From contig DMLD01000147.1 in assembly GCA_003453515.1 (NCBI GenBank), positions 1 through 8,267 on the forward strand: a stretch of 8,267 bases of DNA. The letters run 5' to 3'. The translations under genes were made by a program, and so were the position numbers. The notes below the pieces were generated by a model. That model did no database searches. It had not been told where the DNA came from and was given only the letters and a program-made list of their open reading frames with translations. This document shows positions 1-5,437 of this stretch, one piece after another (within the stretch, counting starts at the first letter, position 1; every line of letters starts with the position of its first letter). The stretch is from Lachnospiraceae bacterium (GTDB taxonomy: Bacteria; Bacillota; Clostridia; Lachnospirales; Lachnospiraceae).

Positions 1-959
1 TGATGAACACCCTTTCAAGGTGTGTACTTACACTCTATTCCTATGATGATATGGCGGACAATACCTCCATACCTAATGTGCTCAGACAGTGTCTGGAGTT
101 GGTCGCGCTTTTTCCGATGTTTTCGGTTTACGGATATCAGACAACGAAGTATTTTCACGAGGGAACAAGCTTCTTTCTGCATCCGCCGAGGGGGGATTTT
201 TCCACAGCTGAAAACATACTTCATATGTTGAGACCTGATTCGAAATTCACACCGCTCGAGGCAAAGATACTCGATCTGGCACTGGTGCTCCACGCCGAGC
301 ACGGCGGCGGTAACAACTCCACATTTACAGATCATGTGGTGACGTCCTCGGGAACCGATACCTACGCAGCCATCTCCGCAGCTCTCGGATCGCTCAAGGG
401 TCCCAGACACGGCGGTGCCAATGTGAAGGTATCGTTGATGTTTGAGGACATGAAAAAATGGGTGAAGGACTGGGAGGACGAGGAAGAGATCGAGACATAT
501 CTGACCGCACTGCTCAACCATCAGGTCTTTGACAGGGCAGGTCTCATATACGGAATGGGACACGCGGTATACTCACTCTCCGATCCGAGAGCAAGAACCT
601 TCAAGAAATTCGTTGAGAAGCTTGCTGTCGAGAAGGGTATGATGAAGGAGTTCACCCTTTATAAAAATGTCGAGAAGCTGGCACCGAAGGTCATCGCGGA
701 TCAGAGACATATATATAAGGGAGTCTCCGCAAATATCGATTTTTACAGCGGACTTGTATACTCGATGCTCGAGATCCCGAATGAGCTTTACACGCCCTTG
801 TTCGCGATCGCGCGTATCGCGGGATGGTCGGCACACCGTATAGAGGAGCTGGTAAACGCGGGACGCATCATAAGACCCGCATATAAGGCAGTTGGACATC
901 ACAAGCACTATGTTCCCATGAGGGAGCGTGGAAAGGACAAGGGTGAGCAGGGTGAGTGA
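1..959 (+). CDS. gltA: Citrate synthase, C-terminal part (5' end outside window)
   Basis: Condenses acetyl-CoA with oxaloacetate to citrate in the cytoplasm; in anaerobic Clostridia this mainly feeds 2-oxoglutarate and glutamate synthesis. About 318 residues are visible, against roughly 430-450 for the family, so the N-terminal third lies upstream. The in-frame ATG at 3 is internal, not the start. Counting from it, the active-site landmarks are intact: the LHAEHGGG segment (H97, H100), GPRHGGAN with the catalytic His at 136, GMGHAVYS with the second His at 187, and NIDFYSG with the catalytic Asp at 246. The GWSAHRIEEL segment and the IIRPAY ending are also typical. The 'LHAEHGGGNNSTFT' style is, from memory, characteristic of Lachnospiraceae enzymes. 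The TGA stop (957-959) lies inside the next gene, which suggests translational coupling. A 2-methylcitrate synthase side activity cannot be excluded. Family assignment is very secure; the in vivo substrate is inferred. Confidence 0.96.
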   Translation, partial: MNTLSRCVLTLYSYDDMADNTSIPNVLRQCLELVALFPMFSVYGYQTTKYFHEGTSFFLHPPRGDFSTAENILHMLRPDSKFTPLEAKILDLALVLHAEHGGGNNSTFTDHVVTSSGTDTYAAISAALGSLKGPRHGGANVKVSLMFEDMKKWVKDWEDEEEIETYLTALLNHQVFDRAGLIYGMGHAVYSLSDPRARTFKKFVEKLAVEKGMMKEFTLYKNVEKLAPKVIADQRHIYKGVSANIDFYSGLVYSMLEIPNELYTPLFAIARIAGWSAHRIEELVNAGRIIRPAYKAVGHHKHYVPMRERGKDKGEQGE

Positions 960-1278
960 TGATCAGGTGTTATGCGCCAGCAGCCGTTACGAGCAGAAGT
1001 ATTATCTGAACCCGAGATTCAACGATACGCTGCCCGAGCAGATAAAAAAAGAGCTTCAGGCGATGATGGTACTCTATACCGAGGATGTAGGGGGGATACT
1101 TACGCTTTCCTATGATGAGGAGGGCAATCTGTACTTCTCGACCACGGCGGCGGAAAATGACTTTGAGTATGATGAGATAGGTGCTTATCTGAAGATAAAG
1201 CAGTATCAGGAAAAATATAAAGAGCTTTTGGAGGATATGGAGGTCTATTATCAGACATTCTTTTTAGGAGAGGAATAA
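943..1278 (+). CDS. Small acidic protein of unknown function, DUF6145-like
   Basis: A 111-residue soluble protein with no signal peptide, membrane segment or cysteine motif. It is rich in Glu, Asp, Tyr and Gln. The pattern 'YEQKYYLNPRF', then 'LYTEDVGGILTLSYDEEGNLYF', then 'DEIGAYLKIKQ', and an end close to 'YYQTFFLGEE', resembles what I recall of DUF6145, a small Lachnospiraceae-associated family without known function; the name is from memory and was not checked by search. Three GTG codons are possible starts (928, 943, 952). I chose 943 because AAGGA at 933-937 sits 5 nt upstream; 928 has no ribosome binding site and 952 is 14 nt away. The frame overlaps the citrate synthase stop by 17 nt and precedes coaX by 39 nt, so it is probably co-transcribed with both. 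The central beta-rich part and charged C-terminal helix suggest a compact fold, but no role can be assigned. Confidence 0.8.
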   Translation: MSRVSDDQVLCASSRYEQKYYLNPRFNDTLPEQIKKELQAMMVLYTEDVGGILTLSYDEEGNLYFSTTAAENDFEYDEIGAYLKIKQYQEKYKELLEDMEVYYQTFFLGEE

Positions 1279-1291
1279 GGATATTATATCC
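1279..1291. other. 13-bp odd palindrome before coaX
   Basis: GGATAT-T-ATATCC is a perfect inverted repeat around one central T. It starts directly after the TAA of the upstream gene and ends 12 nt before the coaX ribosome binding site. It has no loop, so it cannot form a terminator hairpin in RNA. It could be a small operator, or chance in AT-rich DNA. TATTAT at 1282-1287 within it resembles a -10 box, but I find no matching -35. Confidence 0.3.
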
Positions 1292-1317
1292 TAATACGGA
1301 ATCGGAAGGAGACGGGT

Positions 1318-2082
1318 ATGCTGCTTGCTATAGATGTCGGAAATACCAATATAACCATCGGACTTATAGATGGTACACAGATCAAGCATGAATTCAGGCT
1401 TACTACCGAGTTGCCAAGGACATCGGATGAGTTCGGGGTAAGCATCATGGAGCAGCTGTCACATCAGCTGGTATCGGCTGAGGACATAGAGGATGTGATA
1501 ATATCATCGGTAGTTCCCAAGGTGAACTATTCGCTGAGCAGCGGAATATATAAGTATCTTCATTGTGATGCTATTTTTATCGGAAACGGAACGAAGTCAG
1601 GCATCCGTATAGCACTTCCGAACCCCGTTGAAGTAGGAGCGGACAGGGTAGTAGACGCGGCAGGAGCTTATTTTTCTTACGGGGGACCGGTCATCGTCAT
1701 AGATTTCGGTACGGCAACCACGTATGATCTGGTGACCGAGGACGGAGCGTTTGTCGCGGGAGTGACGGCTCCGGGACTTCGTACATCAGCCAAGGCTCTG
1801 TGGAGCGGTGCGGCAAAGCTTCCCGAGATAGAGATAGAAAAGCCCGAATCGATCCTGGCAAAATCCACGATCCCGAGCATGCAGGCAGGACTGGTATACG
1901 GATGTATAGGACAGACCGAATACATCATAGACCATTTCAAAGAGGAGTCGGGGCTTGACGCGAGGGTCGTTGCGACGGGAGGTCTCGGAAGGATCATAGC
2001 TGACAGTACTGACAAGATCGATATATATGACAGAGATCTGACACTGAAGGGTTTGAGGATTATATATGAAAAGTCAAAATAA
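1318..2082 (+). CDS. coaX: Type III pantothenate kinase
   Basis: Phosphorylates pantothenate to 4'-phosphopantothenate with ATP, the first committed step of coenzyme A synthesis, in the cytoplasm. Type III enzymes belong to the ASKHA fold, need a monovalent cation and are not feedback-inhibited by CoA. The 254-residue length is normal. Visible motifs are the phosphate loop DVGNTN (residues 6-11), RTSDEFG (34-40), the substrate and catalytic motif GADR (107-110, with Asp109 the expected general base), the second phosphate motif DFGTATTYD (129-137), the AGVTAPG turn (146-152), [10 protein letters not shown] (181-190) and ATGG (218-221). The ATG start is secured by GGAAGGAG at 1304-1311, 6 nt upstream. 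The 3' end overlaps folP by 17 nt, so the two should be translationally coupled. No biotin-regulator (BirA) domain is fused here. Confidence 0.97.
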   Translation: MLLAIDVGNTNITIGLIDGTQIKHEFRLTTELPRTSDEFGVSIMEQLSHQLVSAEDIEDVIISSVVPKVNYSLSSGIYKYLHCDAIFIGNGTKSGIRIALPNPVEVGADRVVDAAGAYFSYGGPVIVIDFGTATTYDLVTEDGAFVAGVTAPGLRTSAKALWSGAAKLPEIEIEKPESILAKSTIPSMQAGLVYGCIGQTEYIIDHFKEESGLDARVVATGGLGRIIADSTDKIDIYDRDLTLKGLRIIYEKSK

Positions 2083-2881
2083 CAAAGTAAGGATCATGGG
2101 TATCCTCAATGTGACTCCGGATTCCTTCTCGGATGGAGGAAGCTATACCGATGTTGACAGGGCTTTGGCACAGGCTGAGAGGATGGCAGGTTGGGGAGCG
2201 GATATCATCGATGTCGGAGGAGAGTCTACAAGACCCGGGTTTGTAAGGATCTCCGATGAAGAGGAGCTGGAGAGGATACTTCCGGTCATAGAGGCGATAC
2301 ATGACAGGATAGATATACCGATCTCGGTAGATACATACAAGTATAAGGTGGCGGCGGCAGCTATAGATGCCGGCGCTGCTTTTCTTAACTCTATTTACGG
2401 GTTCAAAAAGGATGAAGGACTCGCCGGGCTCGTGGCAAAGACCGGTGTCGATGTATGTCTTATGCACAACAGGGACGAGGTGTGGGAGGATAAAAAGCTC
2501 TCCACGACCCCGTCGGACAACGATGAGGCTTACATGGAGCTTGTCACGGATGAGCTTATGGAGTCGGTCGGTATCGCGCGCAAATACGGGATACCCGATG
2601 AGAGGATCATACTAGATCCGGGAGTGGGCTTTGGAAAAAGCTATGAGCAGAATCTCTGTGTCATAAGGCATGTTGACAGGATATGTAAGCTTGGATTTGA
2701 TGTAATGATGGCGGCTTCGAGAAAGAGCGTGATAGGAAATTCCCTTGGTCTTGATATAAATGAACGAGACGAGGCTACAATTGCAATAAGTGTATATGCT
2801 GCCATGAAAGGATGTTCCATGGTCAGAGTCCACGATGTGAAGGGCAACAGAAGAGCTCTTGATATTCTTAAATTTCTCTAA
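2066..2881 (+). CDS. folP: Dihydropteroate synthase
   Basis: Joins 6-hydroxymethyl-dihydropterin pyrophosphate to p-aminobenzoate to make dihydropteroate; it is the folate-pathway target of sulfonamides. The protein is 271 residues, a TIM barrel. Visible motifs are [14 protein letters not shown] (12-25), [10 protein letters not shown] (49-58), the pterin-binding Asp89 in SVDT, Asn108, Asp184 in [13 protein letters not shown] (218-221, Lys220) and VRVHDV (253-258, Arg254 and His256). The residues expected to bind pterin and phosphate are therefore present. Two places depart from the usual consensus: NSIYGF (108-113) instead of NDI-type, and LMHNRD (132-137) instead of LMHM-type. The start ATG is 7 nt after GAGG (2055-2058), inside the end of coaX. 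The next ATG (2096) would begin right at the first motif and is less likely. No other fol genes are in the window. Confidence 0.95.
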   Translation: MKSQNNKVRIMGILNVTPDSFSDGGSYTDVDRALAQAERMAGWGADIIDVGGESTRPGFVRISDEEELERILPVIEAIHDRIDIPISVDTYKYKVAAAAIDAGAAFLNSIYGFKKDEGLAGLVAKTGVDVCLMHNRDEVWEDKKLSTTPSDNDEAYMELVTDELMESVGIARKYGIPDERIILDPGVGFGKSYEQNLCVIRHVDRICKLGFDVMMAASRKSVIGNSLGLDINERDEATIAISVYAAMKGCSMVRVHDVKGNRRALDILKFL

Positions 2882-2905
2882 TTAACAGTTTATCCCGAAA
2901 TTAAT

Positions 2906-2924
2906 CACAATTTACACACAATTT
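2906..2924 (+). repeat. Direct repeat CACAATTT with 11-bp period
   Basis: CACAATTT occurs at 2906-2913 and again at 2917-2924, so the repeat start-to-start distance is 11 bp, one helical turn. It lies in the intergenic region before the exporter operon and overlaps the putative -35 box. Tandem half-sites at this spacing are the usual target of OmpR/PhoB-type response regulators, so this may be an activator or repressor site. With only two 8-bp copies in AT-rich DNA, chance is possible. Confidence 0.4.
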
Positions 2925-2941
2925 GTTTTTACGATTATAGT
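2911..2941 (+). promoter_or_regulatory. Possible promoter of the exporter operon
   Basis: TTTACA (2911-2916) is a fair -35 box. It can pair with TATAGT (2936-2941) at a long 19-nt spacing, or with GATTAT (2933-2938) at 16 nt. Neither is close to consensus, which would fit an activator-dependent promoter given the direct repeat over the -35. Transcription from here would give a leader of roughly 95 nt before the adaptor ATG at 3042. Confidence 0.35.
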
Positions 2942-2972
2942 AACGCTGAGTAAATGTTGAGTATATCTATGT

Positions 2973-2994
2973 TTCCTTAGCAGGAACCTTTTTT
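2973..2994 (+). terminator. Small hairpin followed by six T's
   Basis: TTCCT (2973-2977) and AGGAA (2982-2986) form a 5-bp stem with loop TAGC, followed after CC by TTTTTT (2989-2994). This has intrinsic terminator shape but the stem is short, with only two G-C pairs. It lies about 90 nt after the folP stop and could end the coaX-folP transcript. If the promoter candidate at 2911-2941 is used, the hairpin falls within the leader of the exporter mRNA and could act as a leaky attenuator. Confidence 0.4.
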
Positions 2995-3028
2995 CATGTA
3001 GGGAGTAGTGGTCGGAGGTTTGACCGGG

Positions 3029-3036
3029 AAAGGTGG
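3029..3036 (+). promoter_or_regulatory. Ribosome binding site deciding the adaptor start
   Basis: AAAGGTGG ends 5 nt before the ATG at 3042. It contains the alternative GTG at 3033, which makes that upstream codon an unlikely start. A second purine block, GGAGG at 3014-3018, is 14 nt from the GTG and too far to serve it well. Confidence 0.6.
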
Positions 3037-3041
3037 TAGCT

Positions 3042-4664
3042 ATGATCAAAAAGCATATAAAGGGAATAGTGATCCTCGTGATCATCGCGGCACTGATCGT
3101 GTGCGGGGTTATTTTTATACCAAAGCTTTTGTCCGGAAAAAAGGCTGAGGGTAATGTGACTCAACAGATCAATACCGTAGCTTTGACAAAGATGGATCTG
3201 ACGGAGTCGGTAAGTGCGACAGGGACCATTGAGAGTGCGTCCACCTCTACCGTGTCAGCCGATGTACAGGGGGTCACCGTGAAGGATGTTCTGGTCGAGG
3301 TCGGTGATACCGTGACGAAGGGACAAAAGCTGGTGACGTTTGACAAGTCGGAGCTTAATGAGGCACTTGAAAATGCCAAAGCAGATTACAGTGATGCAAA
3401 GACTGAAGCTTCACAGGATCTGCAGGATGCATACAATCAGCTTTCACAGGCAAGAACCACCTATGCTACACAAAAAAAGCAGCTTGAAGCTACAGTAAAG
3501 GAAGCCAAGGCTGCTTTGAAAAAAGCAAAAAAAGCTGCCAAGTCATCCAAGTCTTCATCAGTCGGAAGTGATACTGAATCAGCATCGACAAGTGTTGGAG
3601 CAGGTGAAGGAAATGGCGGAGGAGCACCCTCGCAGGGAGGCTCATCAGGAAACTCCGGGGATAACGCATCGACAACAGGTAGCGGGTCAAGCGGATCGGG
3701 GACAAGTGTACCTACCGTTACCATAAGCGATGATATGTCGGTGTCAGAGGCTAAGGCAGCATATAAGCAGGCAAAGGAAAATCTGGAAACTGCCAACACA
3801 CAGAATCTGCAGTCGATAAAGACCGCGCAGGCTCAGGTGAGCAAAACAAAAACCAATAATGAGAAAAATCTGAGACAGGCAAAGCAGGCTGTGACAGATG
3901 CCAAAAACACTCTCAAATCAGCCTCCATAAAGGCAACTATGGATGGCACGGTGACGGCTCTCGGGGTGGAAAAGGGAAGTGTATATAACGGATCGGATGC
4001 GGTGGAGATAAGTGATCTCACACAGTTTCAGGTCACGACTACGGTCGATGAATACGACATAAACAAGATAGAAAAGGGACAAAGGGTTGTGATCCTGACG
4101 GATGCCACAGGAGACACCGAGATAGAGGGCAGCATAACCTATGTGGCGCTGACCATGGGAAGCTCGACCCTGTCGGGGTCGGAAGCCTCGGGGGCGAGCG
4201 GGAACTCATCAATGGGAGGAAGTTCAAGCACATCGAACTCGGGCTATGAGGTCAGGATAGCCCTGAACGGGACCGTTGACAGCATACGCTCGGGGATGAC
4301 GGCAAAGTGCAGTATCATTATAAATGAGGCGTCGGATGTATACGCGGTTCCCTATGATGCGATCCATACAAATAACAACAGTGAGGATGTTATCTATGTG
4401 ATGGATTCTTCGGGAGCCAGAAGTGAGGTGGTCGTAACCAAGGGTATGGAAAGCGATTATTATGTGGAGATATCGGGAACAGGACTGAGCGAGGATCTCT
4501 CGGTGATCATACCGTCCGATGAGACAAGCACCACCTCGTCGGAAAGCTCGGAATCCTCCTCGGGAGCGCTTGACGGACTGATGGGCGGAAACCGCAGCGG
4601 CAATATGGGCGGTGGCCCCGGAGGCGGAGATATGGGCGGCGGTCCGGGAGGACCCGGGAACTAA
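3042..4664 (+). CDS. MacA/HlyD-family adaptor of an ABC exporter (YknX-like)
   Basis: A 540-residue membrane-anchored periplasmic-adaptor-type protein. It has one N-terminal membrane helix (about 8-27), then the first lipoyl half with VSADVQGVTVKDVLVEVGDT around 66-90. The first coiled-coil arm follows (about 104-165, Ala/Lys/Gln rich), then a Ser/Gly linker (about 166-223) and the second arm (about 234-293). The second lipoyl half (ATMDGTVTALGVEKGS, about 298-315) leads into a beta-barrel and membrane-proximal region. A second Ser/Gly insert lies near 371-400. The tail (about 491-540) is Ser-rich, then Gly/Met/Pro-rich. In Gram-negative bacteria the hairpin tip meets TolC; here the tip is replaced by a flexible linker, which fits a monoderm cell. 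The ATPase gene begins 32 nt downstream and the permease follows it, so all three should form one exporter. YknXYZ of Bacillus is the closest named relative in layout. The substrate is unknown. Confidence 0.92.
   Translation: MIKKHIKGIVILVIIAALIVCGVIFIPKLLSGKKAEGNVTQQINTVALTKMDLTESVSATGTIESASTSTVSADVQGVTVKDVLVEVGDTVTKGQKLVTFDKSELNEALENAKADYSDAKTEASQDLQDAYNQLSQARTTYATQKKQLEATVKEAKAALKKAKKAAKSSKSSSVGSDTESASTSVGAGEGNGGGAPSQGGSSGNSGDNASTTGSGSSGSGTSVPTVTISDDMSVSEAKAAYKQAKENLETANTQNLQSIKTAQAQVSKTKTNNEKNLRQAKQAVTDAKNTLKSASIKATMDGTVTALGVEKGSVYNGSDAVEISDLTQFQVTTTVDEYDINKIEKGQRVVILTDATGDTEIEGSITYVALTMGSSTLSGSEASGASGNSSMGGSSSTSNSGYEVRIALNGTVDSIRSGMTAKCSIIINEASDVYAVPYDAIHTNNNSEDVIYVMDSSGARSEVVVTKGMESDYYVEISGTGLSEDLSVIIPSDETSTTSSESSESSSGALDGLMGGNRSGNMGGGPGGGDMGGGPGGPGN
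4605..4652 (+). repeat. Tandem Gly-rich coding repeat at the adaptor C-terminus
   Basis: Codons for MGGGPGG occur at 4605-4625 and again at 4632-4652, a 27-nt period, after a shorter MGG at 4581-4589. The third bases differ between copies (for example CCC against CCG), so the repeat is conserved more as protein than as DNA. GGTCC-GGGA-GGACC at 4641-4654 also forms a perfect 5-bp stem, ending 8 nt before the stop codon. It has no T run and so is not a terminator. Confidence 0.55.
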
Positions 4665-4680
4665 ATTCCGTATGTATGGG

Positions 4681-4688
4681 AAAGGAGG
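4681..4688 (+). promoter_or_regulatory. Ribosome binding site deciding the ATPase start
   Basis: AAAGGAGG is a full Shine-Dalgarno match 7 nt before the GTG at 4696. It overrules the earlier in-frame GTG at 4612, which lies inside the adaptor gene, and the ATG at 4672, which has no binding site. Confidence 0.85.
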
Positions 4689-4695
4689 TTGCTCT

Positions 4696-5436
4696 GTGAG
4701 TGAGGAAAGTAAAGAAAAAAGGTCAGATAATATAATTGAGATCAGAGGGATAATCAAGCGATTTTTCATTGGGCAGCCCAACGAGCTCGAGGTCCTTCAC
4801 GGAATAGATCTGGATGTGGGGGAGGGTGAATTTTTATCGATCGTAGGTGAATCCGGTTCGGGCAAATCCACTCTTATGAATATAATTGGTGCACTTGACA
4901 GACCTACCAAGGGTTCGTATACACTGCGTGATACGCTTGTTACGAAGGCAAAGGACAAGGCGCTTTCACAGATAAGGAACAAGGAGATAGGCTTTGTTTT
5001 TCAGACATACAATCTCATAGCTCGCACAAGTGCACTGTCCAATGTAGAGCTGCCGATGTTGTACGCGGGCAGATCCAAAAGGGAGAGAACCGAGAGATCA
5101 AAGGAGCTTTTGAAGCTTGTCGGTATGGATGACCGCATGATGCATAAGCCCGATGAGCTCTCGGGAGGTCAAAAACAAAGGGTCGCCATCGCGAGGTCGG
5201 TTGCCAACGACCCTGCGATAATCCTTGCAGACGAGCCGACCGGAGCGCTTGACTCGGTGACCGGTCACAAGATCATGGACATTTTTCACAAGCTGCATGA
5301 GGAACAGGGCAAAACCATAATCCTGATCACACACTCTCAGGAGCTGGCTGAGGAAACCGAGAGGATAGTGACGCTCAGTGACGGAAATGTGATATCGGAG
5401 CGAAAAGGGACAGGTGTAAGGATACGGAGGGATTGA
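4696..5436 (+). CDS. ABC exporter ATPase, MacB/LolD type (YknY-like)
   Basis: The 246-residue nucleotide-binding subunit; it hydrolyses ATP at the cytoplasmic face to drive the neighbouring permease. All functional motifs are present: Walker A GESGSGKST (51-59), Q-loop Gln103 in FVFQTYNL, signature LSGGQ (155-159), Walker B IILADEP with the catalytic Glu180, D-loop GALDS (183-187) and H-loop His213 in LITHSQ. The sequence NLIARTSALSNVELPMLYAG after the Q-loop is characteristic of the MacB/LolD/FtsE-like group that pairs with FtsX-type permeases. A charged 12-residue stretch precedes the domain. The start is GTG with a perfect ribosome binding site. The stop at 5434-5436 is one base away from the permease ATG, so translation of the two subunits is coupled. 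Function as an exporter ATPase is secure; the cargo is not known. Confidence 0.96.
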   Translation: MSEESKEKRSDNIIEIRGIIKRFFIGQPNELEVLHGIDLDVGEGEFLSIVGESGSGKSTLMNIIGALDRPTKGSYTLRDTLVTKAKDKALSQIRNKEIGFVFQTYNLIARTSALSNVELPMLYAGRSKRERTERSKELLKLVGMDDRMMHKPDELSGGQKQRVAIARSVANDPAIILADEPTGALDSVTGHKIMDIFHKLHEEQGKTIILITHSQELAEETERIVTLSDGNVISERKGTGVRIRRD

Positions 5437-5437
5437 T

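Noticed and set aside
15..563. Minus-strand open frame opposite citrate synthase
   Set aside because: The + strand frame carries all citrate synthase active-site motifs. The reverse frame resembles no known protein.
3033..3041. Adaptor start at the GTG at 3033
   Set aside because: That codon lies within the likely ribosome binding site AAAGGTGG, and the ATG at 3042 is correctly spaced from it.
2882..3041. Riboswitch or small RNA in the folP-adaptor gap
   Set aside because: Apart from one short hairpin and the direct repeat, I see no multi-stem architecture or conserved core of a known riboswitch class.
4612..4695. Extended N-terminus for the ATPase from a GTG at 4612
   Set aside because: It would begin inside the adaptor gene without a ribosome binding site and adds 28 residues unlike the family. 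The GTG at 4696 has a perfect AAAGGAGG.
4224..4781. Minus-strand open frame of 185 codons over the adaptor tail
   Set aside because: It is antisense to the Gly/Ser-rich coding end, where GC-rich low-complexity DNA keeps reverse frames open. No motif is recognisable.
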